A stretch of DNA of 64,000 nt from Xenoacremonium recifei (lineage: Eukaryota; Ascomycota; Sordariomycetes; Hypocreales; Nectriaceae): contig WOFQ01000032.1 of the NCBI GenBank assembly GCA_012184525.1, positions 1 through 64,000 of the forward strand. Reading direction: 5' to 3'. The position numbers were made by a program, and so were the translations under genes. Positions 46,005 to 56,472 of this stretch are shown here, piece by piece. Each line of letters starts with the position of its first letter. Within the stretch, counting starts at the first letter, position 1. The notes below the pieces were generated by a model. It was not told the origin of the DNA. It saw only the letters and a program-made list of their open reading frames with translations, and searched no databases.

Positions 46005-47110
46005 GGTCGAGGCTAGATGAAACGATTGCTGATGCCAATCGTTCGAGTGTCGGGAAGTCTAGGCGTAAATGAACTCGATCCAGAGGGCGTGCTTGGCACT
46101 TGATTGGAGCGCATCAGTTATTCAAGATAGTTTGATGAGCTAAGAGTCCATGATCGTGAGCTCCGGGTATCTTTAACAAACGCGAAAGTCGAGTTTAAGT
46201 CCACCGAATGTTAGCGAAGAAGACAATCCGACGCCGGCGTCAAATGGATTCTGATTCATAATAGCCGCGCCAATCACGAAGTGGCGTGTCATAAAGTCAA
46301 CCTATGTTAGTGAGAAGGATCCTTCAACCAATGCCATATCAAGTTTGGCGCTCGGTAGCCTTGCCAATCACCAGGCGTCCTCGGTTCCCCGAGGGAATGC
46401 CTAAGAACGACCTAGCTATGCTACGTCCAGGACAATTAGAAACTATCTACGGAGTAGGATCCTCGTGATCCTGCAGATCATATCCTCCTATTTGCAAGGC
46501 ATCTGTTTCCGCAAAATAAGCAACTCTGCCCTTCCCAAGGCAAGAGTTTCCGTGACCAGGTCCTGAGGTAAACCGACTTCGCTCGAGCTGCTCCGGCAGC
46601 AAGCAACCGATCCAGGTGTTTGTAAACAGATGTTTTTCTACCACCATCTATGGTAGGTATTGGAAATTCTTATGGAAGATGTACGGTCCGTTCGAGAGTC
46701 CCCTTCAGGTGTCTTTTTTCGTAGTCGAGAATATCACAGCCTCTCTATGGGTTTCTACAAACGACGAAAAATGTGCGAAATATCTGCATCTTAAGGTGGG
46801 TTCTGTCAGTGTCAAGAAGCTGGGGTAAAGTGGGAATAAGACCAAAACCCCGGATATTACCTGCTCTCCGCGTCAACACTAGACTAACCAAGGTTCTCCA
46901 TGACATCCCCGCAAAGTCAGTTGCTAGCTGTTTTGTGTATAGCTAACAGAATTGGTTTCCGACGGAAAACTACTTAAGTATCCCATGGCTCCTCCTGCCA
47001 TGTCAACTGAAGTTCTCGAAGCTGGATAAGTTCAGTCACCGTTAATTCTTTCTCCAATTCTTCCACATCAAAGGCTTGATTCTACACCATCTACTTGATA
47101 GCATTCAAGG
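46005..47110. promoter_or_regulatory. Divergent promoter of GH31 and sugar permease with CreA-like sites
   Basis: A 1.1 kb interval between divergent ATGs (46004 minus, 47111 plus). Four hexamers matching the CreA/Cre1 consensus SYGGRG on one or the other strand cluster in 93 bp: CTGGGG at 46820-46825, CCCCGG at 46848-46853, CTCCGC at 46866-46871 and CCCCGC at 46907-46912. They are about 200-290 bp before the permease ATG. CreA is the carbon-catabolite repressor of ascomycetes, so glucose repression is plausible. No ORF is supported here. Confidence 0.5.
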
Positions 47111-48953
47111 ATGGACAATCTGACTTCCGAAAAGAGTCATGATGCTCCTGTGGCTCACGCTGAGGATTCTGCCCCAGGGCTAGCTACTGGCTCTGGCAAG
47201 CTGCAGCTTGCTGATGCCGAGTTGAGTGCTCAAACCGAGCATAATCTCACTGTGTACGAAGCCATGAGGGCCTATCCAATGGCAATCTTCTGGTGTCTTA
47301 GTGTCTCCATGTGTGTTATCATGGAGGGCTACGATCAGATTCTTGTTCAAAGTCTTTACGCTTACCCTACCTTTCAAAAGAAGTATGGTCACCTCGTGGG
47401 ACACAATGCTTCTGGAAACGCCGAATACCAGCTCTCCGCAGCTTGGCAAGCAGGTCTCACCAATGCCGCTGCTGTTGGATCTTTCTTTGGGGTCCTGCTT
47501 AATGGGTTGTAGCCAGTCAACTTCCTCAGCTGATCCTTACTAACCTAAACCCAGTTATATCGTCCAAAGATACGGTCACAGAAACTGCCTCCTTGTCTCG
47601 TTGTTCGTTATGTGTGGCGCCATCTTCATTACCTTCTTCGCCCCAAACGCTACTGTACTCTGTGTTGGTCAACTGGTTGCTGGTGTTCCTTGGGGCATAT
47701 TCGCGACTGTTGCACCGGCATTTGCATCTGAATGTCTTCCAATGGTTCTCCGAGCTTACTTGACTAGCTGGACCAACATGTGCTTCTGCTTGGGTCAGCT
47801 CATCGCGGCTGGAGTTCTTCGAGGGTTCTCTTCTAGAACGGATGAGTGGGGTTACCGCATCCCTTTCGCAATCCAGTGGGTTTGGCCTGTGTTCCTTATT
47901 CCTCTCCTTTATTTCGCCCCCTCAAGCCCCTGGCACGAAGTCCGAAACGGCCGGATCGAAGCGGCCGAGAAATCCTTACGCCGTCTCCAGAGAGCTTCGG
48001 CAGGAATCGACCCTAAGCAGACTCTGGCGGCTATTGTGTACACCAATAATCTCGAGGAGAACATGGAAATTGGAACTTCGTATTGGGACTGTTTCAAGTC
48101 CTTTGAGCTTCGGCGGACAGAGATTGCTTGCATGGCTTTTATTGGTCAAGTCCTCTCAGGATCCAACTTTGCTTGTAAGGCTCAACTGGAGCTCACCACT
48201 CGTGCTCAATGTGCTCCATAGTACTGACTGAAGGCATAGATAACTCCTCTTACTTCTTCGAGCAACTGGGAATGAGCACTTCTACAGTGTACTCGCTGAA
48301 CATTGGCGGACTAGGTTTGGCCTTCCTTGGAACCATCATCAACTGGCTCTTCTGCATGCCTTACTTCGGCCGTCGGACACTCTATGTTTGGGGCATGGGT
48401 GTGATGACAGTCTGCCTCATGATAATCGGAATTCTGAACGTTTGGACACAGAGATCATCAGTTGGGGCTGCGCAAGCCGGACTGGCCATGTTTTGGAATC
48501 TGGTTTTCGACATGACCGTCGGACAACTGGGTTGGGCCATTCCGGCTGAGATAGGATCTACCAGACTCCGTCAAAAGACCGTCTGTCTGGCTCGAAATGC
48601 GTATTACTTGGTCAATATTGTTGCCGGGGTCTTGCAACCCTACTTCATGAACCCAACGGCATGGAACCTGGCAGGCTATACAGGTATGACCATCATCTTG
48701 TTATCTTGATGCGAGCCGTTTGCTGATTTTGAACAGGTTTTTTCTGGGGCGGCACTTCCCTTTTGACTTTCGTTTGGGCATTCTTTCGGTTCCCCGAAAC
48801 AAAGGTACTATCCTAAATAACGAGGAATTTCTGAAAGATTGATGCTAATTTTGCTAGTATCGAACCTACGAAGAGCTGGATGTTCTCTTTATGAGAGAAA
48901 CTCCTGCTCGAAAGTTCCGAGAGGCGGAGATCCATCCTTTTGAGACTGCATAA
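47111..48953 (+). CDS. MFS sugar transporter, alpha-glucoside/maltose permease type
   Basis: Five exons (47111-47505, 47555-48174, 48240-48683, 48737-48804, 48858-48953) encode 540 residues, all phases agreeing. Sugar-porter features include a GYD motif after TM1 (MEGYDQILVQSLYAYPTFQKKYG-type segment), a loop QRYGHRN, a PSSPWHEVRNGR loop (PESPW equivalent), and the C-terminal signature PETKYRTYEELD. About 12 hydrophobic segments are visible, and both termini are hydrophilic. The pattern is that of fungal H+-coupled alpha-glucoside/maltose permeases in the plasma membrane. It is paired head-to-head with the cytosolic GH31 enzyme. The first donor (GTTGTA) is weak but gives the only sensible join. 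Confidence 0.92.
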
Positions 48954-49306
48954 TATACTCAACGCTATTTTCTATAGCTATAGTCATATAATTAAAAGTT
49001 GTGGTTCTGCCAGTATTGAAAAGCTAGATCCAATTGGGGAGAAGGCTTGAACCCTAGCTAGGTATTACGGCTAGATTCTCGATTGGTGCCTTACGATGTC
49101 GACAGAGGACAAAATATAGCATCCCACATAATTTGGAGGTTCCCTGTGACCTGAAAGTGATGGTTGATCAAAGACGACTCCTATTGATGGATACTTCCGC
49201 AACAGGATCATATAGTAGTTATTTGTGGAACTGAATTACTTTTAAATCTCACGAGACTGAGAATCCAGATCGATTGGGTGCTTCTCGATATAACATAATC
49301 TGATTC
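48954..49306. other. Intergenic between convergent genes
   Basis: Short AT-rich interval holding the 3' ends of the permease (plus) and the FAD monooxygenase (minus). No ORF or motif seen. Confidence 0.5.
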
Positions 49307-50848
49307 TCATTTTCCCTTTCCGTTCTCCTCAGATATGACCTCAGCAAATCGCGCTTCAACATCATGCTCTCCGATCCATGCTGGATCCATTCTGTTCAAC
49401 ACCCGGGTTCTTAGTTGCCCGTCGGTCTCTCGCTTGCCGTCCTCTGACTTTGCCTTTTGACCTGCTACTGACTTTCGCACGACGTTCTGTAACTTGCTGA
49501 CATGTGGCTTCCTTGTTGTTTCGTAGAGCTCAAAGAACTTTTGGATCTGGGCTATGGTGATGTCTTCGGATGAAGAAGGAGGCCAAACATATTTGAGGGC
49601 AAGTAGTAAAGCATGTGCGTCATTAATAGCCAAAGAGCCCCCTGAAGCAAAAGCGCCACCGTGGCCATGGGCAGCGTCGCCAACGAGCGTGACTCGGTTT
49701 GAGACTGTCCATTTCTCCAAAGGTGGTCCCGTATAGTTGGGGAATTGTCTGATATTAGGAGCCGCTTGGGTGAAAGCTTGGATAGTGGGATGCCAGCCCT
49801 AATTCCATGGACAGAGCGCTTAGCATAAAACACATCCATGTCAACTAACGCTACGTACCTCGTAGAGCTTCCTGAAGTCTTCAATATTTCCCTCATCGTC
49901 CCATCTCACATCGTGACCAGGAGCATCCGGGTCATTGGGATCTGCGTGATAGCCACCAACAATCGTGAACAATCCTTTTCCTACCAAATTTGTTAACGGC
50001 GCTACGGAGGGAAACAGTTTCAGAACTGTACCTAGCGGCGAATGGAATATGTGGCGGTCATGACCGATCTAAATGGCGCTGTTGGTCATGCATCTTTAAA
50101 AATATATCCTGCTTTAACTTACCCAATGAGACGCGTCTTCTTCAAATTCGAGATCTCCTAGGTTATCCTTTTCATAAACGGTACGAAGAGCAACCCACCC
50201 AGACCATTTCAGCTCAAAGGATGGCACAAAGGTTTTACGAATGACCTGTGATTGGTAAGATGACTCGCCGTACGAGAAGAAAATGAAACGAATATGAAGA
50301 CTCACAGAGCGAATACCGTCGGCTCCTATAAGGATATCGGCTTCGGCAAAGGATCCGTCCGCAAAGTCGAGGCGTACTCTTTTCTCGGCATCGTCCTGGG
50401 CTCCAATGATAGTTTTGCCAAAGTGCACAATCTCTTCAGGGAGATTTTCATAGAGAGCTCGATGCAAATGAGCTCTATGATAACGAGCTGTAAAGTGTTT
50501 CTTATCTGTCACGTCGTGATGTGTATCGTGATCTATCATCTCGCCAGTCTTCCAATGTCGATAGATAATTGGCCAACCCGACTTCTGGCGATAGAGAATA
50601 TCACCACTCAAAGCATTCTCAACGCCTAGTTTGTCTAGAGAGCTCAGGCCATTGGGACCGATGCCAATACTCGCTCCAATCTCCCGTAATTCTTTTGAGC
50701 GTTCATAAACCTGCACGTCAACTCCCGGGTGCTGACGCAGAGCGATGGCGGTGGTGAGACCTGCAATACCGCCTCCTGCGATCGCGACCTTTAGCTTTGG
50801 AGATCGGTTTTCCTCCGCCGAAGAAGGCGTTGATGACACTTGCGTCAT
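49307..50848 (-). CDS. FAD-dependent monooxygenase, salicylate-hydroxylase-like
   Basis: Five exons on the minus strand (50848-50306, 50245-50123, 50068-50032, 49980-49859, 49798-49307) encode 438 residues; exon 3 is only 37 bp. Visible flavin-binding motifs are VAIAGGGIAGLTTAIAL (about residues 21-37, dinucleotide fold with acidic residue in VYERS), GADGIRS (about 175-181, at the first splice) and LVGDAAHGHGG in the last exon. This is the UbiH/PHBH-type single-component flavoprotein hydroxylase family that hydroxylates aromatic acids with NAD(P)H and O2. Salicylate 1-hydroxylase-like proteins are the closest textbook group, but the substrate is not determined. No signal peptide. Convergent with the sugar permease, divergent from the broken flavin monooxygenase. 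Confidence 0.9.
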
Positions 50849-51777
50849 GAGATAGGAGTTTGGAAAGGTCTGGGAGATTAGGTGCGTACGGTTTCGGCTA
50901 CTTACGAGACCTGCGGTATCTTCTTCTTCTTTTGCCTAATTTTGCTGCATGCCATCATTGTATTCTCCGAGGCCTTCAAATGGCGCAATTGAGTCTTTTG
51001 TGAGCTTCATCCTACTGAAGTCGCACTTCATCCGACGACAATGCCCAGAAAAAGAAAAGAGCACCGGACTTAGGGAATTACAGTCTCCTTGCAAGCATTT
51101 GAATCCTTTCCCAGATAACTGTAAACATATATCTTCCAATCGACTATGCTTTTGAGGGGCAACCCGTTACATAAGAGACGACGACATTGTAGCTCCGATG
51201 GTGAAATGTCACCTGAACCCGCTTCTTATAAATCCCATGCTTGACCCATAGGCAGAACATTGCTCGGCGATCTGTCGGGATTAATAGTCAATCCTGAAGT
51301 GCACTTTTATAAGGTTGAGACATCATAAATACGCACCGTGCATAGCAATTAGTCAGTATTATATTGATTAACACACTATATCTCTTTCTTAAAGTCAACA
51401 AGTTTTATCTAATACCTATAAACTATAAATCCTATAGTTACACAAAGATCTTTATATATGGAATTCTATATATCAGAGAAACTTTTATATGACGTGCTTG
51501 ACAAGCTTTCCCGGAAATGACTCGAGATGGGGCACTTAGAACCTCGGGTGTGGAGAATGTGCATATGCCTCGTGTTGAGAAGCAATAGCGAATCCGTTGA
51601 TGCCCCCTTCCATGGTTGCAGCAATATGGCGTGCTGGAGGGAAGATAAGGATGAGAGGATCCTATTCTCGTCTATACCCTAGTTTCTCCAAAAGAAATAT
51701 GGAAGAGCCTGAACAAACGAATGTAATTTCACTCCCTCATTTCCATTCTCTCTCTTCGTTCGTATCTTCGTTTCGTC
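50849..51777. other. Divergent intergenic region with AT-rich core
   Basis: Lies between the divergent FAD monooxygenase and flavin monooxygenase starts. A strongly AT-rich core at about 51330-51500 contrasts with the flanks. No supported ORF; presumably both promoters. Confidence 0.5.
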
Positions 51778-53333
51778 ATGGATTCGATACCTGATCACTC
51801 AACCTTGCGATCAGAGCACAGCGGATTTAAGCCTGGAATACGTGTGGCAGTCATCGGGGCTGGCGCAAGTGGTATCTGTGCGGCAGCCCATCTGCTTAAG
51901 CAAGGAGCAAATGTCACTGTTTTTGAGCGCTCGACGGTGTCATCAGGTGTATGGCACTTTGATCCTAGAGTCGACAAGGAAAGCGTCGCGTACCCGAGCA
52001 AACCGCCATCGGTAGGAGACTACACGAAGTCAAGCCCTGGGCAATTTCTGCCATCCGGTGTCAAAGAGAGAAGGGTTCAAAAGCATCCCCTTGAAGCTTC
52101 GGATAGACAGGACTTAGAAGCTGCTTTCGCGCCTCCGGGCCCATGCTACCACGAACTCAAGAACAACATTCCTACCAGTCTTTTATATAGCAGTCTTCAG
52201 AAGTGGCCTGCCGGGACGGAGCCAAATGTTAGCCACAGCGAAATTTCGAAATACCTTCAACGACTCGGCGCAAGTCATGGCGTCGAAAAAGTCACGCTCT
52301 ACAATACGCGAGTCGAGGACGCAACAAAGACTGGCGGCAAATGGGATGGGCCTTGAGGACTATTACGTTGCTGGACAGCGATGGGCACCCTAATGTGGTA
52401 GAAAGGCTCTGGCAGTTCGATGCTCTTGTTGCATGCTCAGGACACTACAACCTCCCGCGAGTGCCTAATATTGATGGGTTGGGTGAGTGGAAGCGCTTCG
52501 TTGGGGATCGGGTGCTCCATACAAAGGAGTATCGTTCCCCAAGCCGCTTCAAAGGGAAAAATGTTCTGGTAATCGGCGGCGGTGTTTCCTCTCTAGACAT
52601 TTGCCGCGCGTTGAGTAGCGTTTCGGCGGGAGTCATACAAAGTACGAGAGGAGGCAGGTTTGATCATCCAACGACTGTACTCCCGCTAGGAGTAAGGAGG
52701 GTTGGCGAAGCTGTCAAGTTTGCTTTGCACGACACGACACCATCCGATCTCGACCCCTCATCACCTGTTCCAGGAAAGGTTATCCTCAAGGACGGGGAAG
52801 TCCTTGACAAGATTGACTTTGTTATCATCGCCACGGGATATGTCACCTCATATCCATTCCTCTCGGAACTTCACGAAGACGAAACACCTCCAGAGCAGGC
52901 CAAACCTGAGACTCTGGTTACATCGGATGGCAATATGGTTCACAACTTGCATAAGGACATCTTCTACATTGCGGATCCGTCCTTGGCGTTTGTGGGCATT
53001 CCGTATTACGTTGCGACTTTCTCACTCTTTGACTTTCAAGCTCAAGCTGTGAGCCGTGTGTTCACAGGAAAGACACTTTTGCCCAGCAAAGAAGAAATGG
53101 TCTACGAATACGATAAGCGAATAAACGATTATGGAAGAGGGCGGTCTTTTCACAGCCTGGCAGCAGAAAATGCTGAGATTGGCTATGTTGCAGATTTGGT
53201 TCATTGGGTCAATAGCAGCGCGACCAATCTGAGCAGCGAGCCCATGCAAGGCCATACAGAAGAATGGATGAAAGCACATCGAGAATATAAAGAAATGAAG
53301 AAGCTGATGCGGCAAGGATTGATACCAGCCTAA
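51778..53333 (+). pseudogene. Flavin-containing monooxygenase (FMO/BVMO-like), frameshifted
   Basis: The frame from the ATG at 51778 has an FAD-binding motif (VAVIGAGASGICAA, about residues 24-37) and FMO-type N-terminal sequence up to TGGKW, then reaches a TGA at about 52354. From about 52341 the next frame carries the rest of the protein: ALRTITLLDSDG, VACSGHYNLPRVP, the NADP site VLVIGGGVSSLD, FVIIATGY and a full C-terminus to 53333. The break lies in a GATGGGCC stretch near 52346-52352, consistent with loss of one base from a G run. No GT-AG intron could bridge it. Total length would be about 518 residues, normal for the family. It is either a recent inactivating deletion or a sequencing error. 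The family oxygenates soft nucleophiles or ketones using NADPH and O2. Confidence 0.82.
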
Positions 53334-53362
53334 TTACATAACAAACCCGAAATATCCGCAGT

Positions 53363-53802
53363 CTAGTTCTTTTCTTGATTTATGTGAGGACGCACACTGT
53401 TCACAACCGAGACATGACTTGCGCTTGGATCTGGTGTAAAATAGTGAAGCGCTTCGTTGATTGCACGATAGTGATGCATCTCGTCACCGGCAAGGCCGAG
53501 CACGATATGTGGATGAGTTCTTTTAGGTGACCACCTCTTATCCATTTCACTGCAACGTAGCTTAATCCCTGGGTATGAAAATCCGCGAATGGGGAAGACT
53601 CACAGACCACTCGCTACATGGGTCTTTTCTCTCTCACAGCTGCCTTGTCAAGGGCTGTCAGTTGTCGGGGGAAGCCCGCTCCATCAAGCACGTCTTCAAT
53701 CTGAGAGTTGATGTCATTGCTTAATTGGTCACGAAGATAAAAGTCGGCCACAACCGAAAGCCGAGACGGAATAAGTACTGACGGGTCTTTTTCCGATCTC
53801 AT
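53363..53802 (-). CDS. Small hypothetical protein, two exons
   Basis: Minus-strand exons 53802-53618 and 53549-53363 join in frame across a 68 bp intron (GTAGCG donor, GCAG acceptor) to give 123 residues starting MRSEKDPSVLIPSRLS. Features: an N-terminal helical stretch (NDINSQIEDVLDGAGFP), a basic central patch (KRWSPKRTHPH) and no signal peptide or membrane segment. I do not recognise it. It is squeezed between the broken flavin monooxygenase and the broken permease, ending 30 bp after the former's stop, and its left end may overlap that gene's 3' UTR. It could be the remnant of a larger gene. Confidence 0.4.
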
Positions 53803-53852
53803 TTGTTTAATTCCGCTCTACCTAAGTTCTCCAAAGACGCGCAGCTGTCGAC

Positions 53853-55986
53853 ATGGCGGCTGAAGCTTTTTCTCCGGATGGCTATCTCGACACGAAGGGC
53901 GTTATTACTGGCGAGCCGCCCTCTGTGGAATTAGAGAGCGAGCCCAGCGATGAGATTGATCCCAGAGAGGAAAGAGCATTTGTGTGGCGTCTCGATCTTG
54001 GATTTCTGCTCATCGGGTTTTTGGGATATTTGTTCAAATACGTTGACCAAACCAATATTGTATGAACAGTCTTGTTTACAACTGCATATTATTAACACTC
54101 CCAATAGAGCAATGCGTATGTATCGGGTATGGAAGAAGATCTTTCCCTGCATGGAAATGAGTTAAATTTCTTCACCACCTATTTCAAGTACTACTCCTTA
54201 TCACGAAGAAGCATACCTGCGCAGAGTATTAACATTAATATCATAGCATCGGTTACATGATTATGCTCTACCCTTCATGCGTCATCATCTCTCATATTGG
54301 ACCATCACAGTGACTCCCTTCCTGCGAGGTATTGAAATGTGCGATATAAGTCTGCAATCATTCGCTGATTGTACGATCAGGTCCTCTGGGGAATTTTGAC
54401 TTGCTGTCTATCTGTGGTAACTAGTTCACGCCAGGTACGACCGAACTCGTTTAGAGAAGACAAATAAGAGCTGCTTTCTTACAGTTTGTTAGGTGTACGG
54501 GCTTCGATTCTTGATTGGATTCTTCGAAGGCACTACGTGGCCTGCTTATTTCACTATGATCAGGTAGGGTCTTCAGCTTGTATAGGTGTCAATTGGATTG
54601 ACAAGTTCAATCATAGTCAATGGTATCTCCCCCACGAAGTTGCCCTTCGCATGAGTCTCTACAATATGGCGCAGCCCGCCGGAGCTATGGTCTCGAGCGC
54701 AATGCAGGGCGGTCTATCAACCCATCTTGATGGTGCTCTTGGACGCGCTGGTTGGAGATGGGCTTTCATCATCAATGTAAGTGGTTTAAGTCAGGAAGCG
54801 GGAGTCTACTTGGCGACTAACCTTGCAGGGCGTTTGCACAATTTTCATCGCCCTTATTGCTTTCTTTGTGCTTCCAGGATATGTAGGTAAAATCCTTCTG
54901 ATTGGAGTCAGTTGGTCATCACTAACATAATGAAGCCGGAGCGCCCGAATCCTCTTTCGCGATTTTACATGAAGCCTCGCCACATTGGTCAGTGACTGTA
55001 ATGATAACCATATTCCATTCTAATAAGTCACAGAAATTGCCTTAGCACGTGCTCGTCGAGTGAAACGAGGTCCACAGGTTGGTATCACGGTCAAATCATT
55101 CCTACGATGCTTCAAGTTCTGGCAGTTATGGGCAATTGCAAGTGAGTTATAAAGACCCGATCTTAAATGGTTATTACTTTCGGAACAGTTCTCACATTGA
55201 ATAGTTGCATGGCCTATTGGTGGCAATTTCATTCCCGCGAGCTACTATAATCTGTGGCTTAAATCTTTGACAAATCCCGACGGAACGAAGAAATAGTATT
55301 CATGTCTTCTCCAATTACAAAATGTTTGGGCTAACTTATCGCAGCTCTGTTGGCATGCTCAACTATCTTCCAATCATTGGACAAGCGATTCAGTTGGTTT
55401 GTGAGATCCTATTCAGTGGCTTCAGTGATCTATTTGGAACTCGTTTACCGTTTTTGCTACTTCACTCGGTTAGTATAATTCTTGAGCTTCTGTGCTACTG
55501 GACATCCTCTGACACAATTTAAAGTGCATCAACATTACTTCGCTGTCTATCCTCATTGTTCGACCTGCCAACGAACATGCCTATATGGCGGGTTGGTATC
55601 TCAACTATGTCGGCGCGTAAGTTATACATACTTAGTTATCAAGGGTGTTGTCTTAGACTATGTAGCTAACGAGAGGCAGTGTTTCCACAATGTTGCTCTG
55701 TTCATGGGCATCGGAGAACCTACAGCACGAGCCCCAAGTTCGCACAATGATCTTCGCTTCTGGCACTCTAATTGCATACATCTTCAGCGCTTTTCTACCT
55801 CTGGCAGCTTATCCCGCATCCCAAGCACCTAATTGGCATATTGGCGCGAAGCTCTACATGGGATTTGCTTGTACAGCTGTTTTCGTTTTTATCGGTATTC
55901 ATTTTGGGTTCAGAAGAGAGCAAAGATATCTAAGGAAGACAGAGGCGTCTATTAAAGAAGAGAATGGACACTTGGCGAAAGAGTAA
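53853..55986 (+). pseudogene. Dal5/allantoate-permease-type MFS transporter with premature TGA
   Basis: Thirteen exons can be joined in frame (53853-54059, 54108-54187, 54247-54328, 54381-54416, 54493-54563, 54617-54776, 54829-54882, 54936-54987, 55034-55141, 55205-55295, 55345-55468, 55525-55616, 55680-55986), all with GT-AG introns of 46-76 bp. They spell a 487-codon transporter of the anion:cation symporter (Dal5, Tna1, Liz1) family. Visible pieces are DLGFLLIGFLGYLFKYVDQTNI, VYGLRFLIGFFEGTTWPAYF, WYLPHEVALRMSLYN and VRPANEHAYMAGWYLNYVGA. The one defect is a TGA at 54311-54313 in exon 3, exactly where family members have Trp (PSxWLPSCE). Substrates in this family are small organic anions such as allantoate, nicotinate and pantothenate. 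The intron density is far above that of its neighbours. Confidence 0.8.
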
Positions 55987-56472
55987 ACAGCACAGCATTT
56001 GAGTGTGGCTATACACCGAGAAGATGAAATTGGGAAATATTCACTCTACTTAGTCTCAGAGACCAGGGAATGCTACGAAGAATTCTATACAAATGCAAGC
56101 GTAAGGTCTTGAACTTCGTGATATGTCTCGTGAACTTGAATGGCACCTTTCTGGGACGATGCGGGGAAATGGGCGATGTTTTTGCGGAGAGACATGGTTA
56201 GCACCAGGCCATTTGGGGTATTCTTCAGGGTCAATCAGGCGGGTAGACTTGCCTTAGAAATCGTCTTTCTCGCTACTGTCCCGAAGGATCGGGAATCTTT
56301 GCCGGACTGTACGTACTACACGGGACGAGAAAAAAGACTCATACTCTGGATCGGTGTTGGCCTGACAGTATCGTGGGTGGGGTTCGATGTCAAAACCTGG
56401 CATCTTGCAGGTATTTAAGCTCGGTCGTGTTGGCACTCTGAAAGACAATCGGGCAATACATTAGCATCCACA
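55987..56472 (+). promoter_or_regulatory. Upstream region of the GH36 gene
   Basis: Interval between the broken permease and the GH36 ATG. A plus-strand ORF at 56140-56418 has no motif and is not called. Probably terminator and promoter sequence. Confidence 0.4.

Noticed and set aside
56140..56418. 92-residue ORF before the GH36 gene
   Set aside because: No domain or splice partner; composition fits promoter sequence.
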